Below, piece after piece: positions 8,499 through 19,471 of a stretch of 37,406 nt of DNA. A program made the translations under genes and the position numbers. The DNA comes from JASGDC01 sp047608145 (GTDB lineage Bacteria > Actinomycetota > Actinomycetes > Actinomycetales > Micrococcaceae). The stretch is taken from contig JASGDC010000018.1 of the NCBI GenBank assembly GCA_047608145.1, positions 1 through 37,406 of the forward strand. The letters run 5' to 3'. Positions within the stretch are counted from its first letter, which is position 1; the number at the start of each line of letters is the position of its first letter. A model generated the notes under the pieces. That model was not told where the DNA came from, did no database searches, and was given only the letters and a program-made list of their open reading frames with translations.

Positions 8499-8525
8499 GT
8501 CGTACCTACTATCGAAAGTCTTTTA

Positions 8526-11500
8526 ATGTCTAACTCATCAATATTATCTAAACTCTTTTATCAGACTCTTGGCACTGATGCAGATAACACTTTTGCGATT
8601 ACCTTTGCTGGGCAATCGTCACCTTGGCTAAGTGAAATCACTGAGCTAATAGCTGATGCCTCAGTAGAATCTTCACTAAAAGATTTAGTAGCGGCAACTG
8701 ATAAATTATTAGCCCCAGTTTCGAAAGAACTTACACTAATTGGTAATGGTCAATTTACGCTACAACCTAATGCTGAAGCTGAAAGTACCCCGTTCTATTC
8801 AGTTCCAGGAATTTTAGCTACTCAATTAGCTACTTTAGAAGCTTTAGCCAATGACGGATTTGATTTACGCAATAATGCGCCAGTTTCCGTACAAGGACAT
8901 TCTCAAGGTATTTTAGCTGAAGCATTGTTTAAAGCTTGGGTCACTAATGATGAAGCTAAAAAAGCTGAGATTTTCGCTGCTGCTCGCTTAATCGGTGCTG
9001 CAACTTCAGCAAATGTGGTTGCAGATGCTCTATATGCAATTGGCAATGCTACTCCAATGTTGTCAGCGCAAGGAGTGACTAAACCAATTCTTGATAGTTT
9101 ACTAGATTCGATAGAGCTTAATTCAGTAAATGTCAGTCTCACAAACAGTCCTAGTCGTTTCATTCTTTCTGGCGCTCCTGCAGAGCTACAGCAGGTAATC
9201 GCAGCAGGTAAAGAACGTGAAGCTACTGAAGCACGAGCAATCGCTAAGAAAACTCACGGCGGTAAAGGCTTCGAAGCTCAATTTGATTTCTTACAACTTG
9301 GTGCACCTTACCATTCAGAACTTTTGACTCAGGCTTATCATCAAGTCTTGTCATGGGCAGAAACAGCTGGGCTTACTAAAAAGACTGTGGAACCTCTAGC
9401 TCAAAAAATATTGCTTGAATCAGTTGATTGGCCTAAGCAGCTAGCTGGAATTATTGATGCTGGTGCTGGCTGGGTACTTGATTTAGGCCCAGGTGAAAGT
9501 CTTAACCAAATCAATGCTGAAAACTTAAATGGTACTGGTATCGGCACTGTCTCTATCGGCACTACTTTTGCCCGTGATCAATTTATGACACTAGGTAACA
9601 CTCCAACTAAGAGCGTAGATTGGGCACAATTTGCACCTAAAGTACTGGAATTACCAAATGGTAAAAAAGCTGTCGACACCAAATTCTCACGTCTAACTGG
9701 ACGTTCTCCAGTCTTATTGGCAGGTATGACTCCTACTACAGTTGATCCAGAAATCGTTGCTGCAGCAGCCAATGCTGGACACTGGGCCGAAATGGCTGGT
9801 GGCGGTCAGGTAACTGAAGAAGTTTACACTGCAAACTTAAAGTCATTGCGCAAACAGCTTAAACCAGGTCACACTGCACAATTTAATGCGATGTTCTTAG
9901 ACCGTTACTTATGGAATCTACATTTTGGTACTCAAAGTATCGTATTAAAATCTCGCGCTGCTGGTGCCCCATTAGATGGAGTAACTATTTCTGCAGGTGT
10001 TCCAGAGGTTGATGAAGCTGAATCATTCATTGAAGAACTAAAAACTACTGGTATGCCTTATGTTACTTTCAAACCTGGAACTGTAGCGCAGATTCGTCAG
10101 GTACTGGCAATTGCTCGTGAAGTTGAAGGCACTAATATCATTATGCAGGTAGAAGATGGTCACGCTGGTGGTCACCACTCATGGGAAAACCTCGATGACT
10201 TGCTACTTTCTACTTACACTCAAGTACGTGAGCATGAAAATGTAGTGCTTTGTGTCGGTGGTGGTATTGGTACCCCAGAACGTGCTGCTGATTACATAAG
10301 CGGTGAATGGTCACTGCCACACAATAATCGCTTAATGCCAGTTGATGGAGTATTAGTCGGTACAGCAGCAATGACTGCTAAAGAAGCAAAGACTTCTGAA
10401 GAAGTGAAACAATTACTGCTAGAAACTAAAGGTATTCCTGACCGTGCCATTGATGATGCCCAAGGTGGTTGGATTGGTGAAGGTCAAACTCGTGGTGGGA
10501 TGGCTTCTAGTCTTTCACATCTACGCGCAGATATTCACGAAATTGATAATGCTGCTTCAGCTTGTGCTCGGTTAATTGCTCAAGTAACTGGTGACGCGGA
10601 AGCAATTGCAGCACGCAAGGATGAAATTGTCGAAGCTTTAAATAAGACTTCAAAGCCATACTTCGGTGATTTAGATAAAATGACTTATCTAGAATGGGCT
10701 ACTCGTTTTGCAAAATTATCACATCCTTGGGTTGATGAAACTTGGATCGACCGTTTCCTTGATTTATTACATCGAATTGAAGGGCGTCTAAATGATGCTG
10801 AATACGGTGAAATTGGAACCTTATTCCCAGACATTGAGTCAGTACGTGAACCTTTTGGTGCAATCGATAAACTTGTCGAAGCCTATCCTACTGCAAAAAC
10901 TTTACTAGTTACACCACGTGATGCAGCTTGGTTTACTGAACTTGTCCGAAAGCACCCAAAACCAATGCCATTCGTACCAGTACTAGATGACGATATCTTA
11001 CGTTGGTGGGGTCAAGATAACCTATGGCAGTCACAAGATGATCGTTATACTGCTGATCAAGTTCGTATTATTCCTGGACCAGTTTCTGTTGCAGGTATCG
11101 ACCGAGTTAACGAACCAATCCATGAATTATTAGGTCGTTTTGAAGCTGCTTGTGCGACTCGAGTTACTGACAAAGCTAAGCAGGCATACGCTCGCCTAGC
11201 AAATGCAAAAAATGCTACTGAGTTTATTACTAATGCACCACATATTATGTGGAATGGTAATCTAATCGAAAACCCAGCAAATATTCTCGAACCAGATACT
11301 TTTACCATAACTGAGCAAGAAGATAATGCTGATGTTTATGATTTAACAATCGAATTCGATACTTATTGGGATAAAGATCCAAATGGTACAGAAAACCATG
11401 CAGTACGTTCACTTACTATTCCATTGCGTTTAGGTGAAGAGGCTACTCTTGGGGCAATGCCAGTAGTGGATCACGATACATTACCTAAGAACATGTATGC

Positions 11501-14500
11501 ATTATTGGCAGCTACAGCTGGCGTTGGCGGAACTACTATTACTGGAGATCCAATTACGGAATTGCCAGTTATGAAACTAGCTAAGGATTCTGAATTTGGT
11601 GAAGCAACTTGGAAATTCACTGTTAATTCAAATCTTGCAGCACTACACCGTACTGCAACTGCAGAAGCATTACCAGCAGAATATCAGCCTGTTGAATGGG
11701 TTCCAGATACACTATTAGGTATGTGCTGGCCAGCAATTTATGCAGCGCTTGGTTCTGCAATGGTTAATGATTACCCAGTAATTGAAGGTTTACTTTCTGC
11801 GGTACACCTTGATCATACTGCTCGTCTTGATGTAGATCCAGCGGAACTACTTGCTGATGGCCCAGTAGAGCTTACTGTCGTAGCTCGCACGGTAGATTTA
11901 CTAGAATCTTCTGCTGGTCGTATTGTGGTAGTAAAGGAAACTTTGCTACATGAAGGTAAAGAAATCGGTGAATTTAGCGAACGTTTCGCAATTCGTGGTC
12001 GTATCGGTGCTACTACCCCACCTCCAGCTGTTGCTGATGCTGGTGGCAATGCTAGTGAGATGCTTGATACTCCACGCTCTACTTTGCGCCAAGTTCAAGT
12101 TACTGCTCCAGCAGATATGACGCCTTTTGCTAATGTTTCTGGTGACTTTAACCCAATTCACACTTCAACTCACGCTTCTATTGTGGCTGGTCTACGAGTA
12201 CCACTGGTACACGGTATGTGGCTATCAGCAGTAGCACAAAACTTAGTTGCAGCTACTGGAAGTGATGGCATCGGCAATAAGATTACTGGTTGGTCTTACA
12301 ATATGTATGGCCTAGTTAATCTGAATGACAGTATTGATATAACTGTAGAACGTATTGGTAGATTGCCAGATGGTGGTCAAGTCATCGAAGTTACTTCTAA
12401 GATTGATGGCCAAGTAGTTTCCCGTGGTACTGCAGCAACTATTCCAGCTCGTACTGCTTATGTATATCCTGGCCAGGGTATCCAAGCTCAAGGTATGGGT
12501 CTTGATGAAATGGAAACTTCACCAGCTGCTAAGGAAGTTTGGGAACGTGCCGATAAAGTTACTAAAGAAAAACTAGGCTTCTCAATTATTAGCGTAGTGC
12601 GTGATAACCCTACTGAGATTGTTTCTGAAAAACAAACTTGGCGCCACCCAGATGGTTTGCTGAATTTAACTCAATTCACTCAGGTAGCAATGGCTACTAT
12701 GGCATTTGCACAAACTGAGCGACTACGTGAACAAGATGCCCTAGTATCTGGTGCCTACTTTGCTGGTCACTCACTAGGTGAATACACTGCACTTTCATCT
12801 TATGGTGAAGTAATTCCACTGGAAACAGTTTTGGAGATTGTATTCCATCGTGGTGCTACTATGCACAATCTAGTAGAGCGTGACGAAAAAGGTCGTTCCA
12901 ATTACCGCATGGGAGCATTGCGTCCAAATCAATTTGGTGTCGGTGATGCAGAAGTAACTGATTACATTGAGTCAATAGCCGAAAAATCTGGAGAATTCTT
13001 ACAGATTGTGAACTTTAACCTTGCTGGTCAGCAATACGCAATTGCTGGAACTATTGCAGGTTTGAAGGCACTAGAGGCTGATGTAGAAGAACGTACTGCA
13101 GCATTTGGTGGTAGGAATGCGTTTATGTACATTCCTGGTCTTGATGTACCGTTCCACTCTAAGGTGCTTCGTGATGGTGTTGAAGAATTCCGTGAAAAGC
13201 TATTAAAACTGTTACCAAAGAACATTGATCATGAACATCTAGCAAATAGCTATATTCCAAACTTAGTTGCTGTACCTTTTGAGTTAACTCGTTCGTTTGC
13301 AGAAACTATTGTGGAAGAAGTAGATTCTAAACCAATTCGTGAGCTACTAGAAGAACCTGGTGCTTGGGAAAAAGCTGCTAAGAAGCCAGAAAAATTAGCA
13401 CGTTTGCTATTAGTAGAGCTACTTTGCTGGCAGTTTGCCTCTCCAGTACGCTGGATTGAAACTCAAGAGTTACTATTAACTCCAGTTAATAATGGTGGCC
13501 TAGGGGTAGAGCGCTTAATTGAAATTGGTCTAGCTGCATCCCCTACTCTAGCTTCACTTGGTGAAAAAACTTTAAAGCTACCACAATTTAGTGGCACAAA
13601 GTGTGCTGTACTTAACGTACAACGCGATGAAAAGGTAGTAACTCATAATGATGTTCGCACAATTGCAGCTCCTGAAGAAGAGGTAATACCAGCGGCAGAG
13701 CCTAGGCAAGAGGCTGAACCAAAAGCAGAAGCTCCAGTAGCTGAAGTAGTAGAAACTGCTCCAGCTCCGGTAGCATCGGCACCTGCGGCTTCGACTGAAC
13801 GTCCAGCAGACCTATCATTCACTGCTTCTGCAGCAATTCGTACTTTGATGGCATATACGAACAAGTTACGAATTGATCAGATTACTGATGATGATACTAC
13901 TGATACTTTGACAAACGGTGCTTCTGCAAGGCGTAACCAATTATTGATGGATCTATCTGCTGAGTTAGGACTGGCTTCTATTGATGGTGCTGCTGATGCA
14001 AATGTGGCAGAACTAAGCATTAGCGTGGATCGCCTAGCACATAACTATCAGCCTTTTGGTCCAGTATTAGGTGAAGCAATCCGTGATCGAATTCGTAAGC
14101 TATTTGGTAGTGCTGGCGTTAAGGCTACTCGCATTTCTGAACGAGTCAAAGATACTTGGCTGCTAAGTGATGGCTGGGCAAATGCTGTAACTGCGGAAAT
14201 TTTACTTGGCACTCGTGAAGGTGATTCTGCTCGAGGTGGTTCATTAGATACTTTGCCACTAGCAGTATCGTCAGCTGCTGAAGCTGATGATTTGATTGAT
14301 AAAGCAGTTCAAGCAGTTGCAACTGCTAATGGTGTTGCTGTCGCATTACCGCAAGCTGGTGGTTCCAGTGGTGGAGGCGCTGTAGTTGATTCTGCTGCTC
14401 TTGATCAATTCAAAGAAGAGCTCCTTGGCGAAAATGGTTTGCTAGCTGACTCTGCTAAATCATTGTTAGAAGCATTAGGTCTTTCGGGTGTCGCTACTCT

Positions 14501-17500
14501 AGCTGAGGGTACTCCTGAAGAAGATGCTGATACCCAGTTAGCTAATCACATTGTCGATGCGGTTAGTGCTGAATTAGGTAGCACTTGGATTGATCAAGTA
14601 ACACCAACTTTCGATGAAAAGAAAGCAGTACTAATTGATGATCGTTGGGCTTCAGCTCGTGAAGATTTAGCACGTTTGTGGAATGAACCAAAACTTAAAG
14701 CAAACTTCACTGGTACTGGCGAAGCTGTCACTAATCAGGCCATTTGGTGGGCTGATAAGGCAAATGCTGCTAATAAGTCAAGCTTGGCAAAGAAGTATGA
14801 CAAGATCGCTAAAGAAGCTACTGCTGAAAAATCTGGTAAATTTGCAGATGATGTGGCATTAGTTACTGGTGCTACGCCAGCTTCAATTGCTGGAGCTGTT
14901 ACTGCCAAATTACTTACTGGTGGAGCTACTGTAATTATGACTGCTTCTCGGATTGATGCAGCACGCTTAGATTTTGCCAAGCAGCTTTATCGTGAAAATG
15001 CTATTGCTGGAGCTAAACTATGGGTAATTCCAGCTAATTTATCTAGCTATCGTGATGTTGATGCAGTAATTGACTGGGTTGGTTCAGAGCAAGTTAAGGT
15101 GGTTGGTCCTACTACTACCGTGTTGAAACCATCACTTACTCCTACGCTATTCTTACCATTTGCGGCACCATCAGTTATGGGTACGCTAGCAGATTCTGGT
15201 GAGAAGTTTGAAGCACAAACTCGTCTACTATTGTGGAGCGTGGAACGTGCCATTGCTGGTTTGGCTAATCTAAATAAAGATCAAGCTAAAGTAAGCAAAG
15301 TCCATGTGGTGCTACCTGGTTCACCAAACCGCGGTGTCTTTGGTGGCGATGGTGCTTATGGTGAGACTAAGGCTGCATTTGACGCACTAGTTAATCGTTG
15401 GTCCGTAGAGAAAATTTGGGCTGATAAAGTAACACTGGCTCACCCTCGTATTGGTTGGGTTCGTGGCACTGGTTTAATGGGTGGTAATGATCCATTAGTT
15501 GCTGCAGCGGAAAAGGCTGGTTTCCAAACATACTCCACCACTGAAATCGCTGATGAGCTAATCAAACTATGCGCTACTAAGACTCGTAAAGAGGCGCTTG
15601 AAGCACCTGTTCTTGCAGATTTAACTGGTGGTCTTGGTAATGGCGTGGATCTGGTAGCTTTGAAGAAAGCTGCGATGGCTGATTTGGCTGAAGAAGAAGT
15701 GGCTGAAACTGTAGAAGATAAGCCAGCTATTCCAGCATTATCGGCACCTGCTAATCCAGACTTGATTCCATACGATGCTAAGTTGTGGAAAGATGTCACA
15801 GCTCGTCCTGAAGATATGGTCGTAGTAGTAGGTATTGGTGAGGTTAGTACTTGGGGTTCTGCTCGTACTCGTCACCAAGCTGAACTTGGTACGCACACTG
15901 ATGGCTCGGTAGATCTTACTCCTGCTGGTGTTTTGGAATTAGCATGGATGATGGGGCTACTTCGTTGGAAAGATTCACCAAAAGCAGGTTGGTATGACGC
16001 TGATGATGAATTAGTTCCTGAGAACGAAATCTTTACCCGTTTCCGTGATGAAGTAATTGCCCGTTCTGGTGTTAGGTCATTCGTAAGCGAAGGTGCTATT
16101 GAAGATAAAGGCACTTTGGAAGATGCAACTGTATTCTTATCGCATGATGTGACTTTCACTGTTCCAGATAAGAAAACTGCAGAATCTTACTTAATTGAAG
16201 ATCCACGACTAACTCGAATTAAGGCTAGCGAAGATAGTGAGTGGGAAGTTACCCGCCTTGCTGGAGCACAAGCTCAGCTACCACGTCGTGCTACTTTAAC
16301 TCGTACTGTTGGTGGTCAATTACCTACTGACTTCGACGCTAGTAAGTGGGGTATCCCACAAAGTGTCATGGACGGTATGGATCGGATGACTGCTTGGAAC
16401 TTAGTAACCACTGTAGATGCTTTCTTATCAGCTGGTTTCACACCTGCTGAATTGCTACAAGCTGTGCACCCAACTGAGGTAGCTTCTACTCAAGGTACCG
16501 GTTTTGGTGGTATGACTTCAATGCGTAAGCTATTCGTAGACCGTTTCTTAGGTGAAGATTACCCATCAGATATTTTGCAAGAGACACTGCCAAACGTGAT
16601 GGCAGCACACGTAATGCAAACTTATGTGGGCGGTTATGGCTCAATGATTCACCCTGTAGGTGCTTGTGCTACTGCAGCTGTTTCAATTGAAGAAGGTGTC
16701 GACAAGATTACTTGTGGTAAAGCTTCATTCGTAGTTGCTGGTGCAATTGATGATATGGCAGTAGAGAGTATCGTCGGTTTCGGTTCAATGAATGCAACTG
16801 CTAACTCACAGAATATGGCTGATAAAGGTATCAATGAGCGTTTCTACTCTCGTGCAAATGATCGCCGTCGTGATGGCTTCATTGAAGCTCAAGGTGGCGG
16901 TACTGTATTACTAGCTCGTGGTGATGTTGCAGCAGAAATGGGCTTACCAGTATTAGGTGTAGTCGGCTTTGCGCAAAGCTTTGCTGATGGTATCCATACT
17001 TCAATTCCAGCTCCTGGTATTGGTGCACTTGGTGCTGCACGAGGTGGTAATGATTCCCTACTTGGTAAATCATTAGCTAAGTTAAGTGTTACTGCGGATG
17101 ATATCTCAGTAGTTTCTAAGCACGATACTTCTACTAACGCCAATGATCCTAATGAGTCTGATTTGCACACTAGGTTAGCAAAAGCCCTAGATAGGACACC
17201 TGGTAATCCAATGTTTGTCATTTCACAGAAGACTTTAACTGGGCACTCTAAAGGTGGCGCTGCGGTATTCCAGGTTTCTGGTATCTGCCAGTTATTTGCT
17301 GATGGTCAAGTGCCTGGAAATATCTCACTTGATTGTGTAGATGATGCTTTGGCTGAGGAACCATGGTTAGTATGGTTGCGTAATCCGCTAGATCTAGAGT
17401 CTGTTGGTACTGTGAAAGCTGCAATTCTAACTTCACTTGGCTTTGGTCATGTGTCTTCACTGGTGGCTATGGTACATCCGGGTGCTTTTGAAGCTGCATT

Positions 17501-17729
17501 ACGCTTAGCTAAAGGTGATAAAGTTGCTGATAAGTGGCGTGAACAAGCAGAAACTAGACTTCGCCAAGGTGCACGTCGTCTAGAAGCTGGAATGATTGGT
17601 CATGCTGAACTATTCGAAGTAGCTCCAAATCGTCGCTTCTCAGCTGATAAGTCAATTGACGCACATGAGACTGAAGCTGCTATGCTACTAGATCCATATG
17701 CTAGGTTAGGCACAGACGGGATTTATTAA
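8526..17729 (+). CDS. fas: Type I fatty acid synthase, single-chain actinobacterial type
   Basis: This 3,067-residue multienzyme builds acyl-CoA from acetyl- and malonyl-CoA in the cytosol. The domain order is the actinobacterial FAS-IB one. Acetyltransferase: GHSQG near 124. FMN enoyl reductase from about 390: LAGMTPTTVDPEI and EMAGGGQ. Hot-dog dehydratase: GDFNPIH and LVHGMW near 1200. Malonyl/palmitoyl transferase: YPGQG near 1314, GHSLGEY near 1412. A Pro/Ala/Glu-rich linker near 1715-1760. ACP: the phosphopantetheine serine is Ser1800 in NGASARRNQ. Ketoreductase: VTGATPASIAG near 2110, and a Tyr in GAYGETK near 2277. Ketosynthase: nucleophile Cys2714 in GACATAA, with KHDTSTNANDP and GHSKGGAA supplying the histidines. 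All expected active-site residues are seen, and the length is normal. There is no phosphopantetheinyl transferase domain; that function is the next gene, whose ATG overlaps the fas stop by one base. Confidence 0.97.
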   Translation: MSNSSILSKLFYQTLGTDADNTFAITFAGQSSPWLSEITELIADASVESSLKDLVAATDKLLAPVSKELTLIGNGQFTLQPNAEAESTPFYSVPGILATQLATLEALANDGFDLRNNAPVSVQGHSQGILAEALFKAWVTNDEAKKAEIFAAARLIGAATSANVVADALYAIGNATPMLSAQGVTKPILDSLLDSIELNSVNVSLTNSPSRFILSGAPAELQQVIAAGKEREATEARAIAKKTHGGKGFEAQFDFLQLGAPYHSELLTQAYHQVLSWAETAGLTKKTVEPLAQKILLESVDWPKQLAGIIDAGAGWVLDLGPGESLNQINAENLNGTGIGTVSIGTTFARDQFMTLGNTPTKSVDWAQFAPKVLELPNGKKAVDTKFSRLTGRSPVLLAGMTPTTVDPEIVAAAANAGHWAEMAGGGQVTEEVYTANLKSLRKQLKPGHTAQFNAMFLDRYLWNLHFGTQSIVLKSRAAGAPLDGVTISAGVPEVDEAESFIEELKTTGMPYVTFKPGTVAQIRQVLAIAREVEGTNIIMQVEDGHAGGHHSWENLDDLLLSTYTQVREHENVVLCVGGGIGTPERAADYISGEWSLPHNNRLMPVDGVLVGTAAMTAKEAKTSEEVKQLLLETKGIPDRAIDDAQGGWIGEGQTRGGMASSLSHLRADIHEIDNAASACARLIAQVTGDAEAIAARKDEIVEALNKTSKPYFGDLDKMTYLEWATRFAKLSHPWVDETWIDRFLDLLHRIEGRLNDAEYGEIGTLFPDIESVREPFGAIDKLVEAYPTAKTLLVTPRDAAWFTELVRKHPKPMPFVPVLDDDILRWWGQDNLWQSQDDRYTADQVRIIPGPVSVAGIDRVNEPIHELLGRFEAACATRVTDKAKQAYARLANAKNATEFITNAPHIMWNGNLIENPANILEPDTFTITEQEDNADVYDLTIEFDTYWDKDPNGTENHAVRSLTIPLRLGEEATLGAMPVVDHDTLPKNMYALLAATAGVGGTTITGDPITELPVMKLAKDSEFGEATWKFTVNSNLAALHRTATAEALPAEYQPVEWVPDTLLGMCWPAIYAALGSAMVNDYPVIEGLLSAVHLDHTARLDVDPAELLADGPVELTVVARTVDLLESSAGRIVVVKETLLHEGKEIGEFSERFAIRGRIGATTPPPAVADAGGNASEMLDTPRSTLRQVQVTAPADMTPFANVSGDFNPIHTSTHASIVAGLRVPLVHGMWLSAVAQNLVAATGSDGIGNKITGWSYNMYGLVNLNDSIDITVERIGRLPDGGQVIEVTSKIDGQVVSRGTAATIPARTAYVYPGQGIQAQGMGLDEMETSPAAKEVWERADKVTKEKLGFSIISVVRDNPTEIVSEKQTWRHPDGLLNLTQFTQVAMATMAFAQTERLREQDALVSGAYFAGHSLGEYTALSSYGEVIPLETVLEIVFHRGATMHNLVERDEKGRSNYRMGALRPNQFGVGDAEVTDYIESIAEKSGEFLQIVNFNLAGQQYAIAGTIAGLKALEADVEERTAAFGGRNAFMYIPGLDVPFHSKVLRDGVEEFREKLLKLLPKNIDHEHLANSYIPNLVAVPFELTRSFAETIVEEVDSKPIRELLEEPGAWEKAAKKPEKLARLLLVELLCWQFASPVRWIETQELLLTPVNNGGLGVERLIEIGLAASPTLASLGEKTLKLPQFSGTKCAVLNVQRDEKVVTHNDVRTIAAPEEEVIPAAEPRQEAEPKAEAPVAEVVETAPAPVASAPAASTERPADLSFTASAAIRTLMAYTNKLRIDQITDDDTTDTLTNGASARRNQLLMDLSAELGLASIDGAADANVAELSISVDRLAHNYQPFGPVLGEAIRDRIRKLFGSAGVKATRISERVKDTWLLSDGWANAVTAEILLGTREGDSARGGSLDTLPLAVSSAAEADDLIDKAVQAVATANGVAVALPQAGGSSGGGAVVDSAALDQFKEELLGENGLLADSAKSLLEALGLSGVATLAEGTPEEDADTQLANHIVDAVSAELGSTWIDQVTPTFDEKKAVLIDDRWASAREDLARLWNEPKLKANFTGTGEAVTNQAIWWADKANAANKSSLAKKYDKIAKEATAEKSGKFADDVALVTGATPASIAGAVTAKLLTGGATVIMTASRIDAARLDFAKQLYRENAIAGAKLWVIPANLSSYRDVDAVIDWVGSEQVKVVGPTTTVLKPSLTPTLFLPFAAPSVMGTLADSGEKFEAQTRLLLWSVERAIAGLANLNKDQAKVSKVHVVLPGSPNRGVFGGDGAYGETKAAFDALVNRWSVEKIWADKVTLAHPRIGWVRGTGLMGGNDPLVAAAEKAGFQTYSTTEIADELIKLCATKTRKEALEAPVLADLTGGLGNGVDLVALKKAAMADLAEEEVAETVEDKPAIPALSAPANPDLIPYDAKLWKDVTARPEDMVVVVGIGEVSTWGSARTRHQAELGTHTDGSVDLTPAGVLELAWMMGLLRWKDSPKAGWYDADDELVPENEIFTRFRDEVIARSGVRSFVSEGAIEDKGTLEDATVFLSHDVTFTVPDKKTAESYLIEDPRLTRIKASEDSEWEVTRLAGAQAQLPRRATLTRTVGGQLPTDFDASKWGIPQSVMDGMDRMTAWNLVTTVDAFLSAGFTPAELLQAVHPTEVASTQGTGFGGMTSMRKLFVDRFLGEDYPSDILQETLPNVMAAHVMQTYVGGYGSMIHPVGACATAAVSIEEGVDKITCGKASFVVAGAIDDMAVESIVGFGSMNATANSQNMADKGINERFYSRANDRRRDGFIEAQGGGTVLLARGDVAAEMGLPVLGVVGFAQSFADGIHTSIPAPGIGALGAARGGNDSLLGKSLAKLSVTADDISVVSKHDTSTNANDPNESDLHTRLAKALDRTPGNPMFVISQKTLTGHSKGGAAVFQVSGICQLFADGQVPGNISLDCVDDALAEEPWLVWLRNPLDLESVGTVKAAILTSLGFGHVSSLVAMVHPGAFEAALRLAKGDKVADKWREQAETRLRQGARRLEAGMIGHAELFEVAPNRRFSADKSIDAHETEAAMLLDPYARLGTDGIY

Positions 17730-18160
17730 TGAGTATCTTAGGAATTGGTATCGACTTAGTTGATATTCATGTATTCTCAGAACAATTAGATTTGCCCGGT
17801 TCGTCTCTCTCTGCAATTTTTACTGCACGAGAACGCAGGCGAGCCGAGGCAAAGGCTGTGCAGAATGCGTTGCCCAATGCTGCTCAGCATCTAGCAGGAA
17901 TTTGGGCGACTAAAGAAGCACTTATTAAAGCTTGGTCCAATGCATTGTTAGGGAAACCTCCAATAATTCTGCCAGATAAAGTTAACTGGCAGGAAATAGA
18001 AGTCCGCCATGATAATTGGGGGCGTCCTTACATTGCACTATCAGGACTTATAGCTAAAGCTGTGGCGAGTTCTTTGGGTAAACAAATCCTAATTCATTGT
18101 TCTGCTAGTCACGATGGAGATAGTGCTACTGCTTTTGTTATAATTTCTCGGACGCAGTAA
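17729..18160 (+). CDS. acpS: Holo-[ACP] synthase, AcpS
   Basis: AcpS transfers phosphopantetheine from CoA to the ACP serine, here very probably Ser1800 of the preceding FAS. The 143-residue chain has both family signatures: the Mg-binding start GIGIDLVDI at 5-13 and WATKEALIKAW near 55-65, whose Glu also binds metal. The C-terminal ASHDGDSATAFV strand is typical. Its ATG shares one base with the fas stop (TAATG), so translation is coupled and the modifying enzyme is made together with its target. The gene ends the operon and meets the minus-strand MFS gene 10 bp later. I see no strong hairpin terminator in that gap. Confidence 0.95.
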   Translation: MSILGIGIDLVDIHVFSEQLDLPGSSLSAIFTARERRRAEAKAVQNALPNAAQHLAGIWATKEALIKAWSNALLGKPPIILPDKVNWQEIEVRHDNWGRPYIALSGLIAKAVASSLGKQILIHCSASHDGDSATAFVIISRTQ

Positions 18161-18170
18161 TTTAATAGCC

Positions 18171-19391
18171 TTACTTAGTGCTTTCTGCTTTTAAAGCCTT
18201 ATAACTAGTACCAAAGTTTATTAAGTTTAAAATGATAAAGAACGCTGATAAAAAGAACACATAACGGTAATCAAAATACCCTGCCACTGCAGAGCCCGCT
18301 ATTGGGCCACCTACTGCCCCAATGGATCTCATTGATTGTCCATAGCTGAAGATTCTGCCTTTGTATTCTTCTGGAGCATATTTTGCCATAATAATTTGTG
18401 CACTTGGTGCTAATGCAGCATCACTGATACCGACTAATAATCTTAATAACAATAATTGCCAAATCACATTAGTAAAACCAAGCAATACATACAAGACAAA
18501 GGCTAACAGCAAACCGTAAAACAAAACCTTATATTGTCCGACAGCATCACCCAATCTACCAAAGAATGGTGCAGCAAAAATCATCATTAAGCCAGGTGCA
18601 GAGGCTACTAAACCAGTCAGCATCGTTACATTATCTGGATTTTTTGCTAATTCCCGCACATACAAACTCAACATCGGCGTAATCGCTTTATCAGAAAGCT
18701 GAATTACCAGCATAGTTACTAACATTGCAATGACAATTTTAATATTTGGAATCTCAGCTAAGCGAACTTTATTCTTCGCCATTTTAGCTCTAGTCTTTGG
18801 CGTAAAGTCTTCCTTGATATAAAACCAAGTCAATAAAAATACGAATAACATGATGATACCTGTAATCGAAAATGTCATCCGATATCCCGTATGAACTGCT
18901 AAAACACCGCCAATAAGTGGCCCTAAAAGCATTCCCGCAGTGCTCCATGCAGATAAAGTTCCTAATGCTTTACCAGCTTTATCTTTCGGCACAATAATTG
19001 CCATTAAAGCAGTCGAGTTACTGATATAGCCGGAAAAAGCTCCAAGCAAAAGTCGCAATATTAATAATTGCCAGACATTGGTTACGAACCCCATTAAGAA
19101 GATAATGATACCCATACCCAAACTGGCACGAAGCATCATTGGGCGTCGACCTTTTCGATCTGCTAATTTTCCCCACAATGGGGAAGCAATAGCAGAAGTT
19201 AAATAGGTACTAGCAATAATCAAGCCACTGTGAAAACTTAACTCAGCTTTTGAGTAATGTCCCAAAGACTCAATATATAACGGCAAAAACGGAATAACCA
19301 AGCTGGCACCTACACCAGTCATAAAAGTACCAAAACTAAGTATGTATAAGTTTCGCTGCCAAAGCTCTTTTTGCCGCAGATTCTCGAACAT
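18171..19391 (-). CDS. MFS multidrug efflux transporter, MdtG/TetA-like
   Basis: This is an integral membrane proton antiporter of the major facilitator superfamily, about 406 residues with the pattern of twelve hydrophobic segments. The diagnostic loop between segments 2 and 3 reads GKLADRKGRRPMM (about residues 75-87), and it repeats as FFGRLGDAVGQ in the second half. The N-terminal GTFMTGVGASLVIPFLPLY is close to MdtG and other drug exporters. The substrate cannot be read from sequence. The frame also allows a TTG at 19400 and a GTG at 19397. I prefer the ATG at 19391 because GGTGG lies just upstream of it, but spacing is short. It is convergent with acpS and divergent from the restriction-modification operon. 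A minus-strand TATAAT lies near 19430, about 40 bp upstream. Confidence 0.85.
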   Translation of the reverse strand: MFENLRQKELWQRNLYILSFGTFMTGVGASLVIPFLPLYIESLGHYSKAELSFHSGLIIASTYLTSAIASPLWGKLADRKGRRPMMLRASLGMGIIIFLMGFVTNVWQLLILRLLLGAFSGYISNSTALMAIIVPKDKAGKALGTLSAWSTAGMLLGPLIGGVLAVHTGYRMTFSITGIIMLFVFLLTWFYIKEDFTPKTRAKMAKNKVRLAEIPNIKIVIAMLVTMLVIQLSDKAITPMLSLYVRELAKNPDNVTMLTGLVASAPGLMMIFAAPFFGRLGDAVGQYKVLFYGLLLAFVLYVLLGFTNVIWQLLLLRLLVGISDAALAPSAQIIMAKYAPEEYKGRIFSYGQSMRSIGAVGGPIAGSAVAGYFDYRYVFFLSAFFIILNLINFGTSYKALKAESTK

Positions 19392-19471
19392 TTCCACCAA
19401 TTTGTTTTGCCGTAATCACCAACTAACCATTATAAGGGCTGGTGGACTTTTCTTGTAGTGGGTTTTAGTCG

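Noticed and set aside
15440..15799. 119-codon minus-strand frame inside fas
   Set aside because: It is an antisense shadow of the fas coding sequence, rich in Ser and Ala, with no ribosome site.
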